From DASQUK01 sp963813485 (GTDB taxonomy: Bacteria > Actinomycetota > Acidimicrobiia > Acidimicrobiales > VFJN01), in contig CAWEZE010000004.1 of NCBI GenBank assembly GCA_963813485.1, positions 62,001 through 126,000 on the forward strand: a DNA stretch of 64,000 nt, given 5' to 3'. Positions 33,291-41,363 of the stretch are shown one piece after another. Positions within the stretch are counted from its first letter, which is position 1. Each line of letters starts with the position of its first letter. Under the pieces are notes generated by a model. It was not told where the DNA came from. It was given only the letters and a program-made list of their open reading frames with translations, and searched no databases. A program made the translations under genes and the position numbers.

Positions 33291-34282
33291 TCCCGCAGCT
33301 CCCTTCCGGTGAGGGTGATGAAGACCGTCTCCAGCGTCGGTTCCTCGACGCGCAGGTCCCGCACCGCATGGCCGGCCCGCTCGGCGGCGGCGATCACGCG
33401 CGGCAGGAGCCCGTCGCCGCCATCGACGTAGAGCCGCACGGCCCCGTCGACCACCTGGGCCCCGGTGGCACCCTGGAGCCCACGCAAGGCGTCCGCCAGG
33501 TCGTCGCCGTCGCCCTCGGCCTGGATGGTGACGACCGTGTCGACGCCGAGCGACCGCTTGAGCACGGCGGGTTGGTCGAGGGCGAGGATGCGGCCGTGGT
33601 CCATGATCGCCACCCGTTCGCAGAGGTGGTCGGCCTCCTCCATGTAGTGCGTGGTGAGCAGCACCGTCTGCCCGTCACGATGGAGCTCGCGGACGATGTC
33701 CCACAGCCCGAGCCGGCTCTGGGGGTCGAGGCCGGCGGTGGGCTCGTCGAGGAACAGGACCGGGGGCCGATGGAGGATGGCCCGGGCCACCATCAGACGC
33801 TGCGCCATGCCGCCCGACAGCGTGCCGACGTCAGCCGAGGCCTTCTCTGTGAGCCGCATGACCTCGAGCATGCGATCGGCGGCCGCCCGGGCCTCCCGCC
33901 CGTCCATGCCGAAGTAGCGGGCGTGGAACTCCAGGTTCTCCCGCACGTCGAGGGACCGGTCGAGGGTGTTGGTCTGGGTCACGACCCCGATGCGTTCCTT
34001 GGCCCGCGCCGGCTCGGCCACCACGTCGATGCCGTCGACGAACGCCCGGCCGCCGGTGGGCACCACCCTGGTGGTGAGCATGCCGATCGTGGTGGTCTTC
34101 CCGGCACCGTTGGGGCCGAGCAGACCGAACAGCTCAGCGCGCCCGACCTCGAGGTCGAGGGCGTCGACGGCCGGCGGCGCCGGGTGGCCCTTGTCCGCCG
34201 GTCCCCCAGGAACGGCTTCGTAGACCTTGGTCAGGGCCTCGGTGCGGATGGTGGCGTCGCTGGTCGTGTCGGGGGCGTCGAT
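33287..34282 (-). CDS. ABC-2 type transporter ATPase (start unresolved)
   Basis: About 330 aa. Walker A in LFGLLGPNGAGKTTTIGMLT, Q-loop in IGVVTQTNTLDRSLDVREN, signature GTLSGGMAQRLMVARAILHR, Walker B VLFLDEPTAGLDPQSR, switch His in VLLTTHYMEEADHLCERVAI. A DrrA-like C-terminal domain (EEPTLETVFITLTGRELRE) ends the protein. The conserved part begins near TIRTEALTKVYE (34249), but no in-frame ATG, GTG or TTG lies between there and the divergent menE gene. The boundary given is the earliest plausible codon. A small indel or an unusual start is possible. Confidence 0.85.
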   Translation of the reverse strand: MDAPDTTSDATIRTEALTKVYEAVPGGPADKGHPAPPAVDALDLEVGRAELFGLLGPNGAGKTTTIGMLTTRVVPTGGRAFVDGIDVVAEPARAKERIGVVTQTNTLDRSLDVRENLEFHARYFGMDGREARAAADRMLEVMRLTEKASADVGTLSGGMAQRLMVARAILHRPPVLFLDEPTAGLDPQSRLGLWDIVRELHRDGQTVLLTTHYMEEADHLCERVAIMDHGRILALDQPAVLKRSLGVDTVVTIQAEGDGDDLADALRGLQGATGAQVVDGAVRLYVDGGDGLLPRVIAAAERAGHAVRDLRVEEPTLETVFITLTGRELRE

Positions 34283-34327
34283 ACCACCGACCGTAGATCG
34301 CCACCGGCGCCCGTAGTCTCCAGCACC

Positions 34328-35401
34328 GTGCGCAGGCTGATCGTCGTCGAGGCGCGGGGGACCAGCGAGTTCGTCGACCGGCTGCGACGCGCCTGGGACG
34401 AAGGCGACGCGGTGTTGCCCATCGATCCCCGGCTGCCGCCACCTGCCCGCGAACGGGTCCTGGCCGCCGCCCGCCCGGATGAGCCCGTCGCCGACGGCGA
34501 TGCGCTCGTCGTCGCCACCAGTGGCACGTCGGGCGACCCCAAGGCTGTGGTCCTGACCCACCACGCGGTCGACGCCTCCGCCCGGGCCACGAGCCGCCGC
34601 TTGGGCGTCGACCCTGCGTCCGACCGCTGGCTGGCATGCCTACCGCTGGCCCATGTCGGCGGCCTCGCGGTCGTGACCCGGGCGATCCTGACCGGCACCC
34701 CACTGACGGTGCACGACGGATTCGACGCCGCCCGGGTTGCGGCGGCCTCGCGGGCGCGCGACCCATGCACGCTCACCTCGCTGGTGCCGACCATGCTCCG
34801 CCGGATGGACCCGACGGGCTTCCGGACGGTGGTGCTGGGTGGTTCCGCCATGCCGCCCGACCTGCCGGCCAATGCGGTCGCCACGTACGGGATGACCGAG
34901 ACCGGCAGCGGCGTCGTGTATGACGGCGTGCCCCTGGACGGCGTCGACGTGCGGGTGGTCGCCGGCCAGATCGAGCTGCGGTGCCCGATGCTGCTCCGGT
35001 GCTACCGCGACGGCACCGACCCCCGGGACGCCGACGGCTGGTTCCCGACCGGTGACGCCGGCGCCTGGGACGCCACCGCGGGCCGCCTGCAGGTGTTCGG
35101 CCGTGCGGACGACGTCATCGTCACCGGCGGCGAGAACGTCTGGCCCGTCGCCGTCGAGCGGGTGCTGGCCACCCACGCGCGGGTCCGGGAGGTCGCCGTC
35201 GTCGGCAGGCCGGACCCCGAGTGGGGCCAGCGGGTGACCGCCCTGGTGGTGCCCGCCGACCCGGCCGACCCGCCCACCCTCGACGAGCTGCGGGATTCCG
35301 CCAAGCGGGACCTGCCGGCGTACTCCGTGCCCCGGGAGCTCGTCCTGGTGACCGCACTTCCCCGCACCGGTCTGGGGAAGCTGGTCAGGCGGGCGCTGTG
35401 A
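34328..35401 (+). CDS. menE: o-Succinylbenzoate--CoA ligase
   Basis: 357 aa from GTG 34328. This short form resembles mycobacterial MenE. ANL-superfamily motifs: LVVATSGTSGDPKAVVLTHH (P-loop), TYGMTETGSGVVYDGVPLDG, ADGWFPTGDAGAWDATAGRL, FGRADDVIVTGGENVWPVAV (hinge) and the catalytic Lys in LPRTGLGKLVRRAL. It activates OSB with CoA before DHNA-CoA formation. menB and menC are not in the window. Confidence 0.93.
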   Translation: MRRLIVVEARGTSEFVDRLRRAWDEGDAVLPIDPRLPPPARERVLAAARPDEPVADGDALVVATSGTSGDPKAVVLTHHAVDASARATSRRLGVDPASDRWLACLPLAHVGGLAVVTRAILTGTPLTVHDGFDAARVAAASRARDPCTLTSLVPTMLRRMDPTGFRTVVLGGSAMPPDLPANAVATYGMTETGSGVVYDGVPLDGVDVRVVAGQIELRCPMLLRCYRDGTDPRDADGWFPTGDAGAWDATAGRLQVFGRADDVIVTGGENVWPVAVERVLATHARVREVAVVGRPDPEWGQRVTALVVPADPADPPTLDELRDSAKRDLPAYSVPRELVLVTALPRTGLGKLVRRAL

Positions 35402-35419
35402 TGGCTGCGGGCCGCCTGG

Positions 35420-36181
35420 TTACAGCCGCCGCGAGCCGACCAGCGCCCCGCCGTCGACCACCAGGGTCTGGCCGGTGATCCACGACGCCAGGTCGCTGGC
35501 CAGGAACAACGCCGCGTTGGCGATGTCCGCCGGGGCGCCCAGGCGCTTGAGCGGCGTCCGCGCCGCGACCTGCTCCTCGGCCGGCTCCCACAGCGCCCGC
35601 GCGAAGTCCGTCTTGACCAGCCCGGGGGCGATGGCGTTGACACGCACCCCCGGCGCCAGGTCCTGGGCCAGCGTGCGGGTCAGGTGGATCAGGGCCGCCT
35701 TGGTCACGTTGTAGTGGCCGATGACGGGCTCGACGGACAGCCCGCCCACCGACGCCATGTTGATGACGACCCCACCCCGCTCGGCCATCGACGCCTGCCA
35801 GGCCTCCTGCACCCAGACCACCGGGCCGCGGTAGTTGACCTGCCAGGTCTTGTCGAAGCGGGGTAGGTCGATGTCGATCGTCCGGCCCATGTAGGGGTTG
35901 GTGGCGGCGTTGTTGACCAGGATGTCGATGGCGCCGAACCGTTCCATGGTGGCGGCGACGCAGGCGGCGATCTGGTCGGGCTCGCCGGCGTTGGCCGCGA
36001 ACACGGCCACCTCGCCGCCCGAGTCGGCGATCTCGGCAGCCGCCGCCTCCAGGGCCTCCTGCTTCCGCGACGACAGCATCACGGCCGCCCCGGCCTCGGC
36101 GTAGCTGGTCGCGATCGCCCGGCCGATCCCCCGACTGGCCCCGGTGACCAGCGCGACCTTTCCCTTGAGGCTGATTTCCAT
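35420..36181 (-). CDS. SDR-family oxidoreductase
   Basis: 253 aa, classical short-chain dehydrogenase. NAD(P) motif KVALVTGASRGIGRAIATSY, NNAG-type DILVNNAATNPYMGRT, catalytic Ser in VVINMASVGGLSVEPVIGHY, and the YxxxK motif HYNVTKAALIHLTRTLAQDL. The C-terminus ADIANAALFLASDLASWITG and QTLVVDGGALVG is typical. The ATSYAEAGAAVMLSSRKQEA segment, with SR after the second strand, suggests NADP preference. Substrate unknown; convergent with menE. Confidence 0.93.
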   Translation of the reverse strand: MEISLKGKVALVTGASRGIGRAIATSYAEAGAAVMLSSRKQEALEAAAAEIADSGGEVAVFAANAGEPDQIAACVAATMERFGAIDILVNNAATNPYMGRTIDIDLPRFDKTWQVNYRGPVVWVQEAWQASMAERGGVVINMASVGGLSVEPVIGHYNVTKAALIHLTRTLAQDLAPGVRVNAIAPGLVKTDFARALWEPAEEQVAARTPLKRLGAPADIANAALFLASDLASWITGQTLVVDGGALVGSRRL

Positions 36182-36192
36182 GGGCCCGAACG

Positions 36193-36621
36193 CTAGGGGG
36201 AGGTGGTGGCGGCGGGCGAGCGGAGCACCAGCTGGGTCTGCGTCACCTTGGCCACCGGCCGGTCGCGCCCGTCGGTGACGACGGTCTCCACCACGATCGT
36301 CGAGCGGCCCACGTGCAGGGGCCGCGCGCTTGCGACCGCCACGCCCTCCCGCACGGCGCCGAGGAAGTTGGTCTTCGACTCGATGGTCGTAGTGCCTACG
36401 GCGCCCTCAGGCAGGTTGAAGTACGTGCAGGCGGCGCCGGCCGAGTCGGCCAGCGCCATGACCATCCCGCCATGGAGCATGCCGTTGCTCGTGCACAGGC
36501 CGGGTGCCCAGTCGATCTCCACCCTCGCCTCGTCGGGACCGGCGGCCGTGGCTCGCATGTCGAGCGTGTCGCACAACGGCATGGCGGAGCGGAGGAAGGC
36601 GGTGGCCTCGTCGGGCGTCAT
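36193..36621 (-). CDS. PaaI-like hot-dog thioesterase
   Basis: 142 aa from ATG 36621. Pattern SNGMLHGGMVMALADSAGAA is the PaaI/YbgC thioesterase signature with the catalytic Asp and the HGG turn. TTTIESKTNFLGAVREGVAV and ARPLHVGRSTIVVETVVTDG continue the fold. It hydrolyses an acyl-CoA, possibly aryl or fatty; a DHNA-CoA thioesterase role, missing from the men set here, is possible but unproven. It lies 11 bp upstream of the SDR start on the same strand. Confidence 0.85.
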   Translation of the reverse strand: MTPDEATAFLRSAMPLCDTLDMRATAAGPDEARVEIDWAPGLCTSNGMLHGGMVMALADSAGAACTYFNLPEGAVGTTTIESKTNFLGAVREGVAVASARPLHVGRSTIVVETVVTDGRDRPVAKVTQTQLVLRSPAATTSP

Positions 36622-36711
36622 GTCTCCATGGTTCCCGTTCGGGGTGCAGGTCCCAATTACCCGTGACGTAGGCGTTCGGGCGCGCCGCCCGCCTCCCCTA
36701 CCGTGGGTGCC

Positions 36712-38778
36712 ATGAACCGCCTGGCCGACGAGACCAGCCCGTACCTCCGCCAGCACGCCGACAACCCGGTCGACTGGTACCCGTGGGGTGACGAGGCCTT
36801 CGCCGCGGCCCGGCGTGACGACAGACCGGTGCTGCTGTCGGTGGGCTACTCGGCCTGCCATTGGTGCCACGTGATGGCGCACGAGTCGTTCGAGGACCCC
36901 GAGATCGCGGCGCTGATGAACGAGCTCTTCGTCAACATCAAGGTCGACCGCGAGGAACGCCCCGACGTCGACGAGATCTACATGGAGGCCGTCCAGGCAC
37001 TGACGGGACAGGGCGGCTGGCCGATGACCGTGTTCCTCACCCCTGACGGCCGGCCGTTCTTCGGGGGGACCTACTTCCCGAGCACGCGGCGCGGCGGCAT
37101 GATCTCCTTCCCCGAGCTGTGCCAGCGGATCGACGAGCTGTGGCGCACCCGCCGTGAGGACGTCGACACTCAGGCCGGCCAGCTCACGGCCGCCCTCGGC
37201 CGCTCGGCGCTGGTGGATCCGGCCGACGGATCCCCCGGCGGCGATGCCCTCGAGGCCGCCGTCAAGACGCTCCGCCAGCAGCATGACGACGCTCGGGGCG
37301 GCTTCGGGGGTGCCCCCAAGTTCCCGCAGGCGATGAGCCTCGACCTGCTGGTGCGGGCGCTGGCCCGCCGGCCGGTGGCGGATCCCGACATCCAGGGGGT
37401 GGTGGAGACGTCGCTCGACGCCATGGCCTCGGGCGGGATCTACGACCACCTGGGCGGCGGGTTCGCCCGCTACTCGGTCGACGCGGTGTGGCTGGTGCCG
37501 CACTTCGAGAAGATGCTCTACGACCAGGCGCTGCTGGCACGTGCCTACCTGCACGCCTGGCAAGCCCTGGGCCACGAACGGTACCTGCAGGTCCTGGACG
37601 AGACCGTGGCGTACGTCCTTCGCGACCTGCGGCACCCGGAGGGAGCCTTCTTCTCCGCCGAGGACGCCGACAGCGAGGGCGAGGAGGGCCGCTTCTACGT
37701 CTGGACCCCCGACGAGGTCGTCGCGGCGCTCGACGGCGATCGGGAGCTCGCCGACGAGGCCATGACCTTCTACGGCGTGACGCCGGGCGGCAACTTCGAG
37801 GGCCGCAGCATCCTCAACCGCATTCACGTGCGCGCCCAGCGACCCGTCGACCTCGCGCGCCCGCCCCACATCGAGGAGGCGCGGGCCCGCCTGTTCGCCG
37901 CCCGGGAACGGCGGGTGCGGCCCGGCCTCGACGACAAGGTCCTGGCCGAGTGGAACGGGCTCATGCTGGCCGCGCTGGCCGAGGCGGCCGCCGCCACCGG
38001 CCGGCGCGACTGGCTGGACGCCGCCGTGGGAACGGGCGAGTTCCTGCTGCGCTCGCTGCGCCGCGACGACGGCCGCTGGCTGCGCTCGTGGCAGGCCGGT
38101 GGACAGGCTTCCCGCTCCCCCGGCCCGAGCGGCCGCGGGAGCGAGTCACATGTCTCGGGCCGGGCTCGCCACCTCGCGTACGCGGCGGACCATGCCGCAC
38201 TCGTCGACGCGTTCGTGCGGTTGTCGGAGGCGACGGGCGAGGCGCGCTGGATCGATGCCGCCCGTAGCACCGCCGACGCGCTTCTCGACCTCTTCTGGGA
38301 CGAGGAACGCGGCGGTCTGTTCACGACCGGGAGCGACGCCGAGCGGCTCGTGGCCCGCAACAAGGACCTGATGGACAACGCCACTCCCAGTGCCAACAGC
38401 CTGGCGGCGGTCGCCCTGCTGCGCCTGGCCGCGCTCACAGGCGAGGAGCGCTATCGCGACCGCGCCGAGCAGATCCTGCGCCTGGCGGGGTCACTGGCGA
38501 CCGAGCATCCGACCGCCTTCGGCCAGCTGCTGGTGGCCGTCGACCTCGCCATCCAGGGAGTCGACGAGGTGGTGGTGGCGGGCGACCGACCCGACCTGGT
38601 CGAGGTCGTCCAGAGCCGGTTCCTCCCCGGGGCGGTGCTGGCGTGGGGCGAGCGCTACCCGTCGCCCCTGTGGGAGGGCCGCGACGACGGCCGTGCCTAC
38701 GTGTGCCGCGACTACGCCTGCCAGCTCCCGGCCGAGGACCCCGAGGCGCTGGCAGCTCAGCTCCGCGTCAGTCCTTGA
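36712..38778 (+). CDS. Thioredoxin-domain YyaL/DUF255-family protein
   Basis: 688 aa from ATG 36712 (a GTG at 36703 is in frame). Opens with the hallmark MNRLADETSPYLRQHADNPV DWYPWG. A thioredoxin-like domain has the CxxC in SVGYSACHWCHVMAHESFED, and KVDREERPDVDEIYMEAVQA and GGWPMTVFLTPDGRPFFGGT follow. The rest is a six-hairpin glycosidase-like helical barrel (GGIYDHLGGGFARYSVDAVW; MLYDQALLARAYLHAWQAL). The cellular role is not settled. In-frame repeat sequence (38122-38146) adds GPSGRGSESH between two barrel helices. Confidence 0.92.
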   Translation: MNRLADETSPYLRQHADNPVDWYPWGDEAFAAARRDDRPVLLSVGYSACHWCHVMAHESFEDPEIAALMNELFVNIKVDREERPDVDEIYMEAVQALTGQGGWPMTVFLTPDGRPFFGGTYFPSTRRGGMISFPELCQRIDELWRTRREDVDTQAGQLTAALGRSALVDPADGSPGGDALEAAVKTLRQQHDDARGGFGGAPKFPQAMSLDLLVRALARRPVADPDIQGVVETSLDAMASGGIYDHLGGGFARYSVDAVWLVPHFEKMLYDQALLARAYLHAWQALGHERYLQVLDETVAYVLRDLRHPEGAFFSAEDADSEGEEGRFYVWTPDEVVAALDGDRELADEAMTFYGVTPGGNFEGRSILNRIHVRAQRPVDLARPPHIEEARARLFAARERRVRPGLDDKVLAEWNGLMLAALAEAAAATGRRDWLDAAVGTGEFLLRSLRRDDGRWLRSWQAGGQASRSPGPSGRGSESHVSGRARHLAYAADHAALVDAFVRLSEATGEARWIDAARSTADALLDLFWDEERGGLFTTGSDAERLVARNKDLMDNATPSANSLAAVALLRLAALTGEERYRDRAEQILRLAGSLATEHPTAFGQLLVAVDLAIQGVDEVVVAGDRPDLVEVVQSRFLPGAVLAWGERYPSPLWEGRDDGRAYVCRDYACQLPAEDPEALAAQLRVSP
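38122..38146. repeat. Dispersed palindromic core, in frame inside the YyaL-type gene
   Basis: GGCCCGAGCGGCCGCGGGAG followed by CGAGT repeats the trpE unit in its sense orientation (GPSGRGS read in the same frame). It falls in a linker between conserved helices (RSLRRDDGRWLRSWQAGG before, HLAYAADHAALVDAFVRL after). Confidence 0.8.
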
Positions 38779-38790
38779 AGATCTTTCGGG

Positions 38791-39843
38791 CTATGGCCCC
38801 GGTTTTGCTTCAGAGACACGGATGACGGTCTTGCCCATGTTGTCGCCGGTGAACAACGCGTTGAGGGCGTCGACCGCCGACTCCAGTCCCTCGTACACCT
38901 GGGTGCGGTATTTCAGCTTGCCCTCGGCCGCCCAGTCCCCCAGCGTGGCCGCCACCTCCCCGAAACGGTCCCAGTGGTCGAGCGACAGAAACCCCTGCAT
39001 GCGGGCGCGGCGGTTGATGAGCTGGAAGTAGTTCGACGGGCCCGGCGGGCGCCCGCGCTCGTTGTAGATGGCGATGGCTCCGCACAGGACGACCCGCGCG
39101 TGCATCGCCAGGCGGTCGAGTACCGCATCGAGGATGGGGCCCCCCACGTTGTCGAAGTAGACGTCGATGCGATCGGGGCACAGCTCACGGAGCCGGGCGT
39201 GCACGTCCTCGGTGCGGTGGTTGATGGCGCCATCCAGGCCGAGGTCGTCCAACAGCCAGCGGGCCTTGTCGTCGCGTCCGCAGATGCCGATCACGCGGCA
39301 GCCCTTGATCCTGGCGATCTGTGCCGCCAGCGAGCCGGTGGCCCCGGCGGCGGCCGACACGACCACGGTCTCGCCCTCCCGGACGCCCCCGATGTCGATC
39401 ATCCCTACGTACGCGGTCAACCCGGTGGCGCCGTAGAGGGCGAGGAGCGCGGGTGCGTCGACGTCCTCACCCAGCGCCGTCGCCAGCGGGTCGTCACGCA
39501 CGATGCCGTAGCGCTGCCAGCCCGGTAGCGCGTACACCGCATGCCCGAGCGGGAAACGCTCGGCCCGGGTGGCCACCACCCGGCCGATGCCGCTGGCCCG
39601 CACGGCCTCGCCGATCTCGACCGCCGGCAGGTAGCCCTCTGCCTTCGACAGCCACGTACGCACCGTGGCGTCGATGCCGATCCAGTCGAGCTCGAGCAGC
39701 GCCTCGCCCTCGGCCGGGACCGGCAGGGGGACGCCTTCCTCCAGCTCGACGTCGGCCGCGGTCAGCAGGCCCTCGGGCCGCCGGCGCAACACCACCCGGC
39801 GATTGGTGGCGGCGTCGAGGTCGATTGCGGTCTCTAGCTCCAT
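38791..39843 (-). CDS. Zinc-free NADP-dependent MDR oxidoreductase (PTGR/leukotriene B4 dehydrogenase type)
   Basis: 350 aa. Lacks the zinc-binding Cys residues of alcohol dehydrogenases. Seen: the N-terminal RRVVLRRRPEGLLTAADVEL, nucleotide motif VVVSAAAGATGSLAAQIARI (AxxGxxG), RVIGICGRDDKARWLLDDLG, and DVYFDNVGGPILDAVLDRLA followed by ARVVLCGAIAIYNERGRPPG. These match the reductases that act on alpha,beta-unsaturated ketones. The gene's stop is 12 bp from the YyaL gene's stop (convergent). Confidence 0.92.
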   Translation of the reverse strand: MELETAIDLDAATNRRVVLRRRPEGLLTAADVELEEGVPLPVPAEGEALLELDWIGIDATVRTWLSKAEGYLPAVEIGEAVRASGIGRVVATRAERFPLGHAVYALPGWQRYGIVRDDPLATALGEDVDAPALLALYGATGLTAYVGMIDIGGVREGETVVVSAAAGATGSLAAQIARIKGCRVIGICGRDDKARWLLDDLGLDGAINHRTEDVHARLRELCPDRIDVYFDNVGGPILDAVLDRLAMHARVVLCGAIAIYNERGRPPGPSNYFQLINRRARMQGFLSLDHWDRFGEVAATLGDWAAEGKLKYRTQVYEGLESAVDALNALFTGDNMGKTVIRVSEAKPGP

Positions 39844-39847
39844 TGCT

Positions 39848-39927
39848 CCCCGCTCTTGGCCTGCGGCCAGGCCGCTCGGGCTTTCGACGTGTTGTCTCCC
39901 GCTCCCACGGCCGCTCGGGCCGGCTCG
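39848..39927. repeat. Dispersed palindromic element upstream of the oxidoreductase
   Basis: Within the 137-bp gap 39844-39980. CCCGCTCCCACGGCCGCTCG then GGCCGGCTCG (39898-39927) is the intergenic form of the unit seen three times in trpE. A related imperfect copy, CGCTCTTGGCCTGCGGCCAG, lies at 39851-39870 just ahead of GCCGCTCGGG. No coding feature is seen in this gap. Confidence 0.75.
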
Positions 39928-39980
39928 CTCTCTCGCCGTCCGGGACGCTCGCTCATGGCGCGGACGCTAACCCTGGGCGC

Positions 39981-40577
39981 CTACCAGCCGCCGCGGTGGA
40001 CCACGTCGCCGAGCGGTGGGCGACCGCGCCCCGAGGACCGTCCGGGTTCGTGGGGCGCCGGCCAGCCCAGCGCGACCGCGCCCGGCGCCCGCCAGCCGGA
40101 CGGCACGCCCAGGTGGTCGAGCACGGACCGCTCGTGGTCGAACAGGCCATAGAAAAGCGCCCCCAGCCCGGCATCGACCGCGGCGAGCAACAGCGTCTGC
40201 ACCGCCATCCCCCCGTCGACCCACCAATAGGGGACGGGCCATGCGGACGTGCCGGCCCCCAGTCCCGTGGTCCGCTTGTCGGGCTCGCGATAGCGCTCGA
40301 CGTAGGCGTCCGCTGACACCAGTGGCACCACCACCACAGGGGCGCTGAGCAGCCCCGGCCACCGGAACGCGGCGCGCCGGCTCGCCGGCAGCGTGACGTC
40401 CCACAGCGCTGCCGTCTGCGCGCCCTCCAGGACCACGAAGGCCCACGGCTGGGTGTTGCCCGCCGAGGGCGACCGCCGGGCAAGGTCGAGCAGCCGGTCG
40501 ACCAGCTCCGGTGGGACCGGGCGTCCGTCGAACGCCCGCACCATGCGACGCCGCCGGACCGCGTCGCCGAGCTCCAT
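39981..40577 (-). CDS. Nitroreductase-family protein
   Basis: 198 aa from ATG 40577. FMN-binding motifs: AVRRRRMVRAFDGRPVPPEL, LDLARRSPSAGNTQPWAFVV (Arg, Ser, Asn contacts), WWVDGGMAVQTLLLAAVDAG followed by LGALFYGLFDH, and VALGWPAPHEPGRSSGRGRP. It reduces nitro compounds, quinones or similar with NAD(P)H. The C-terminus LGDVVHRGGW matches family ends (LxxxVHxxxW). Confidence 0.9.
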   Translation of the reverse strand: MELGDAVRRRRMVRAFDGRPVPPELVDRLLDLARRSPSAGNTQPWAFVVLEGAQTAALWDVTLPASRRAAFRWPGLLSAPVVVVPLVSADAYVERYREPDKRTTGLGAGTSAWPVPYWWVDGGMAVQTLLLAAVDAGLGALFYGLFDHERSVLDHLGVPSGWRAPGAVALGWPAPHEPGRSSGRGRPPLGDVVHRGGW

Positions 40578-40588
40578 ACGCCCGCCCG

Positions 40589-41260
40589 TCAGGCGAACTT
40601 GCGGAGGTCTTCCTCCATGGCCCAGCCGAAGCCGATGAGACTGTCGCCCTTGCCGGCGTGCAACCCCTCGAACCGCTCGACCACCTCTTGGTCGCTCTGC
40701 TCGGGGTGCAGCGTCTCGTGGTCGAACACCGGGGCCGGGCCGCTGCCGTCGCCGCGGGCCGCGAACGCCCGCTGGTCGTAGGCGCTCGCCTCGATGCCGT
40801 AGCGCTTGGCCAGGCGACCTCCCCAGGCGCGTTCCTCGCCCGTGGCCTTGTGGCCGGACCGGGGCACGATGTCGTTGAGGTTGCGAAAGGCGTCGAAACC
40901 GCCCACGTCGCCGAAGCGGGCGGCGATCAGTACGTCCTCGTCGGGGAACGCGAGCACGGCCCGGCGCAGCAGGTCCTGCACGAGCGCGCGCAGCACCGTG
41001 TCGCGCTTGGAGGTGCGGCGCACTGACGCCATGCCCACCAGCACGCACGGCGTGCCGCCGATGCGCTCGAGCGTGGAGAAGGCGAAGCCCTTGAGCTTGG
41101 CCTCGTCACGGACCTGCGTGATCAGCACCCACGCCTCGGCCTGCTTCGACAGCGTGCCGATCTCCTGGCTGTACTGGGCTTCCGCGCAGAGATCGGCCAT
41201 CTCGACCAACTCAGCATCGCTGAGGGCCGTGCAGTCCTTGGTGTCTACAGCGATCGACAT
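40589..41260 (-). CDS. Protein of unknown function
   Basis: 223 aa, ATG 41260. No membrane segment or signal. Conserved-looking stretches: LSDAELVEMADLCAEAQYSQ, FAFSTLERIGGTPCVLVGMA and SVRRTSKRDTVLRALVQDLL. The later KRYGIEASAYDQRAFAARGD is rich in polar residues. The pattern of strands in the middle faintly resembles an acetyltransferase core, but no family is recognised. Codon use matches neighbours. Lies 11 bp upstream of the nitroreductase start; they may be an operon. Confidence 0.6.
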   Translation of the reverse strand: MSIAVDTKDCTALSDAELVEMADLCAEAQYSQEIGTLSKQAEAWVLITQVRDEAKLKGFAFSTLERIGGTPCVLVGMASVRRTSKRDTVLRALVQDLLRRAVLAFPDEDVLIAARFGDVGGFDAFRNLNDIVPRSGHKATGEERAWGGRLAKRYGIEASAYDQRAFAARGDGSGPAPVFDHETLHPEQSDQEVVERFEGLHAGKGDSLIGFGWAMEEDLRKFA

Positions 41261-41363
41261 CTCCGGCGTAGCCCCCGTTCTGCGTGCGGCAACAAGCCAC
41301 TAGTCCAGTCAAACGATGCGGGTCGTGCAACTCCGATGACCGAACACGCGCGCGCGGTGGGCC

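Noticed and set aside
36193..37869. Long minus-strand ORF of 558 codons
   Set aside because: Only the last 142 codons are the thioesterase; the rest mirrors the YyaL-type gene.
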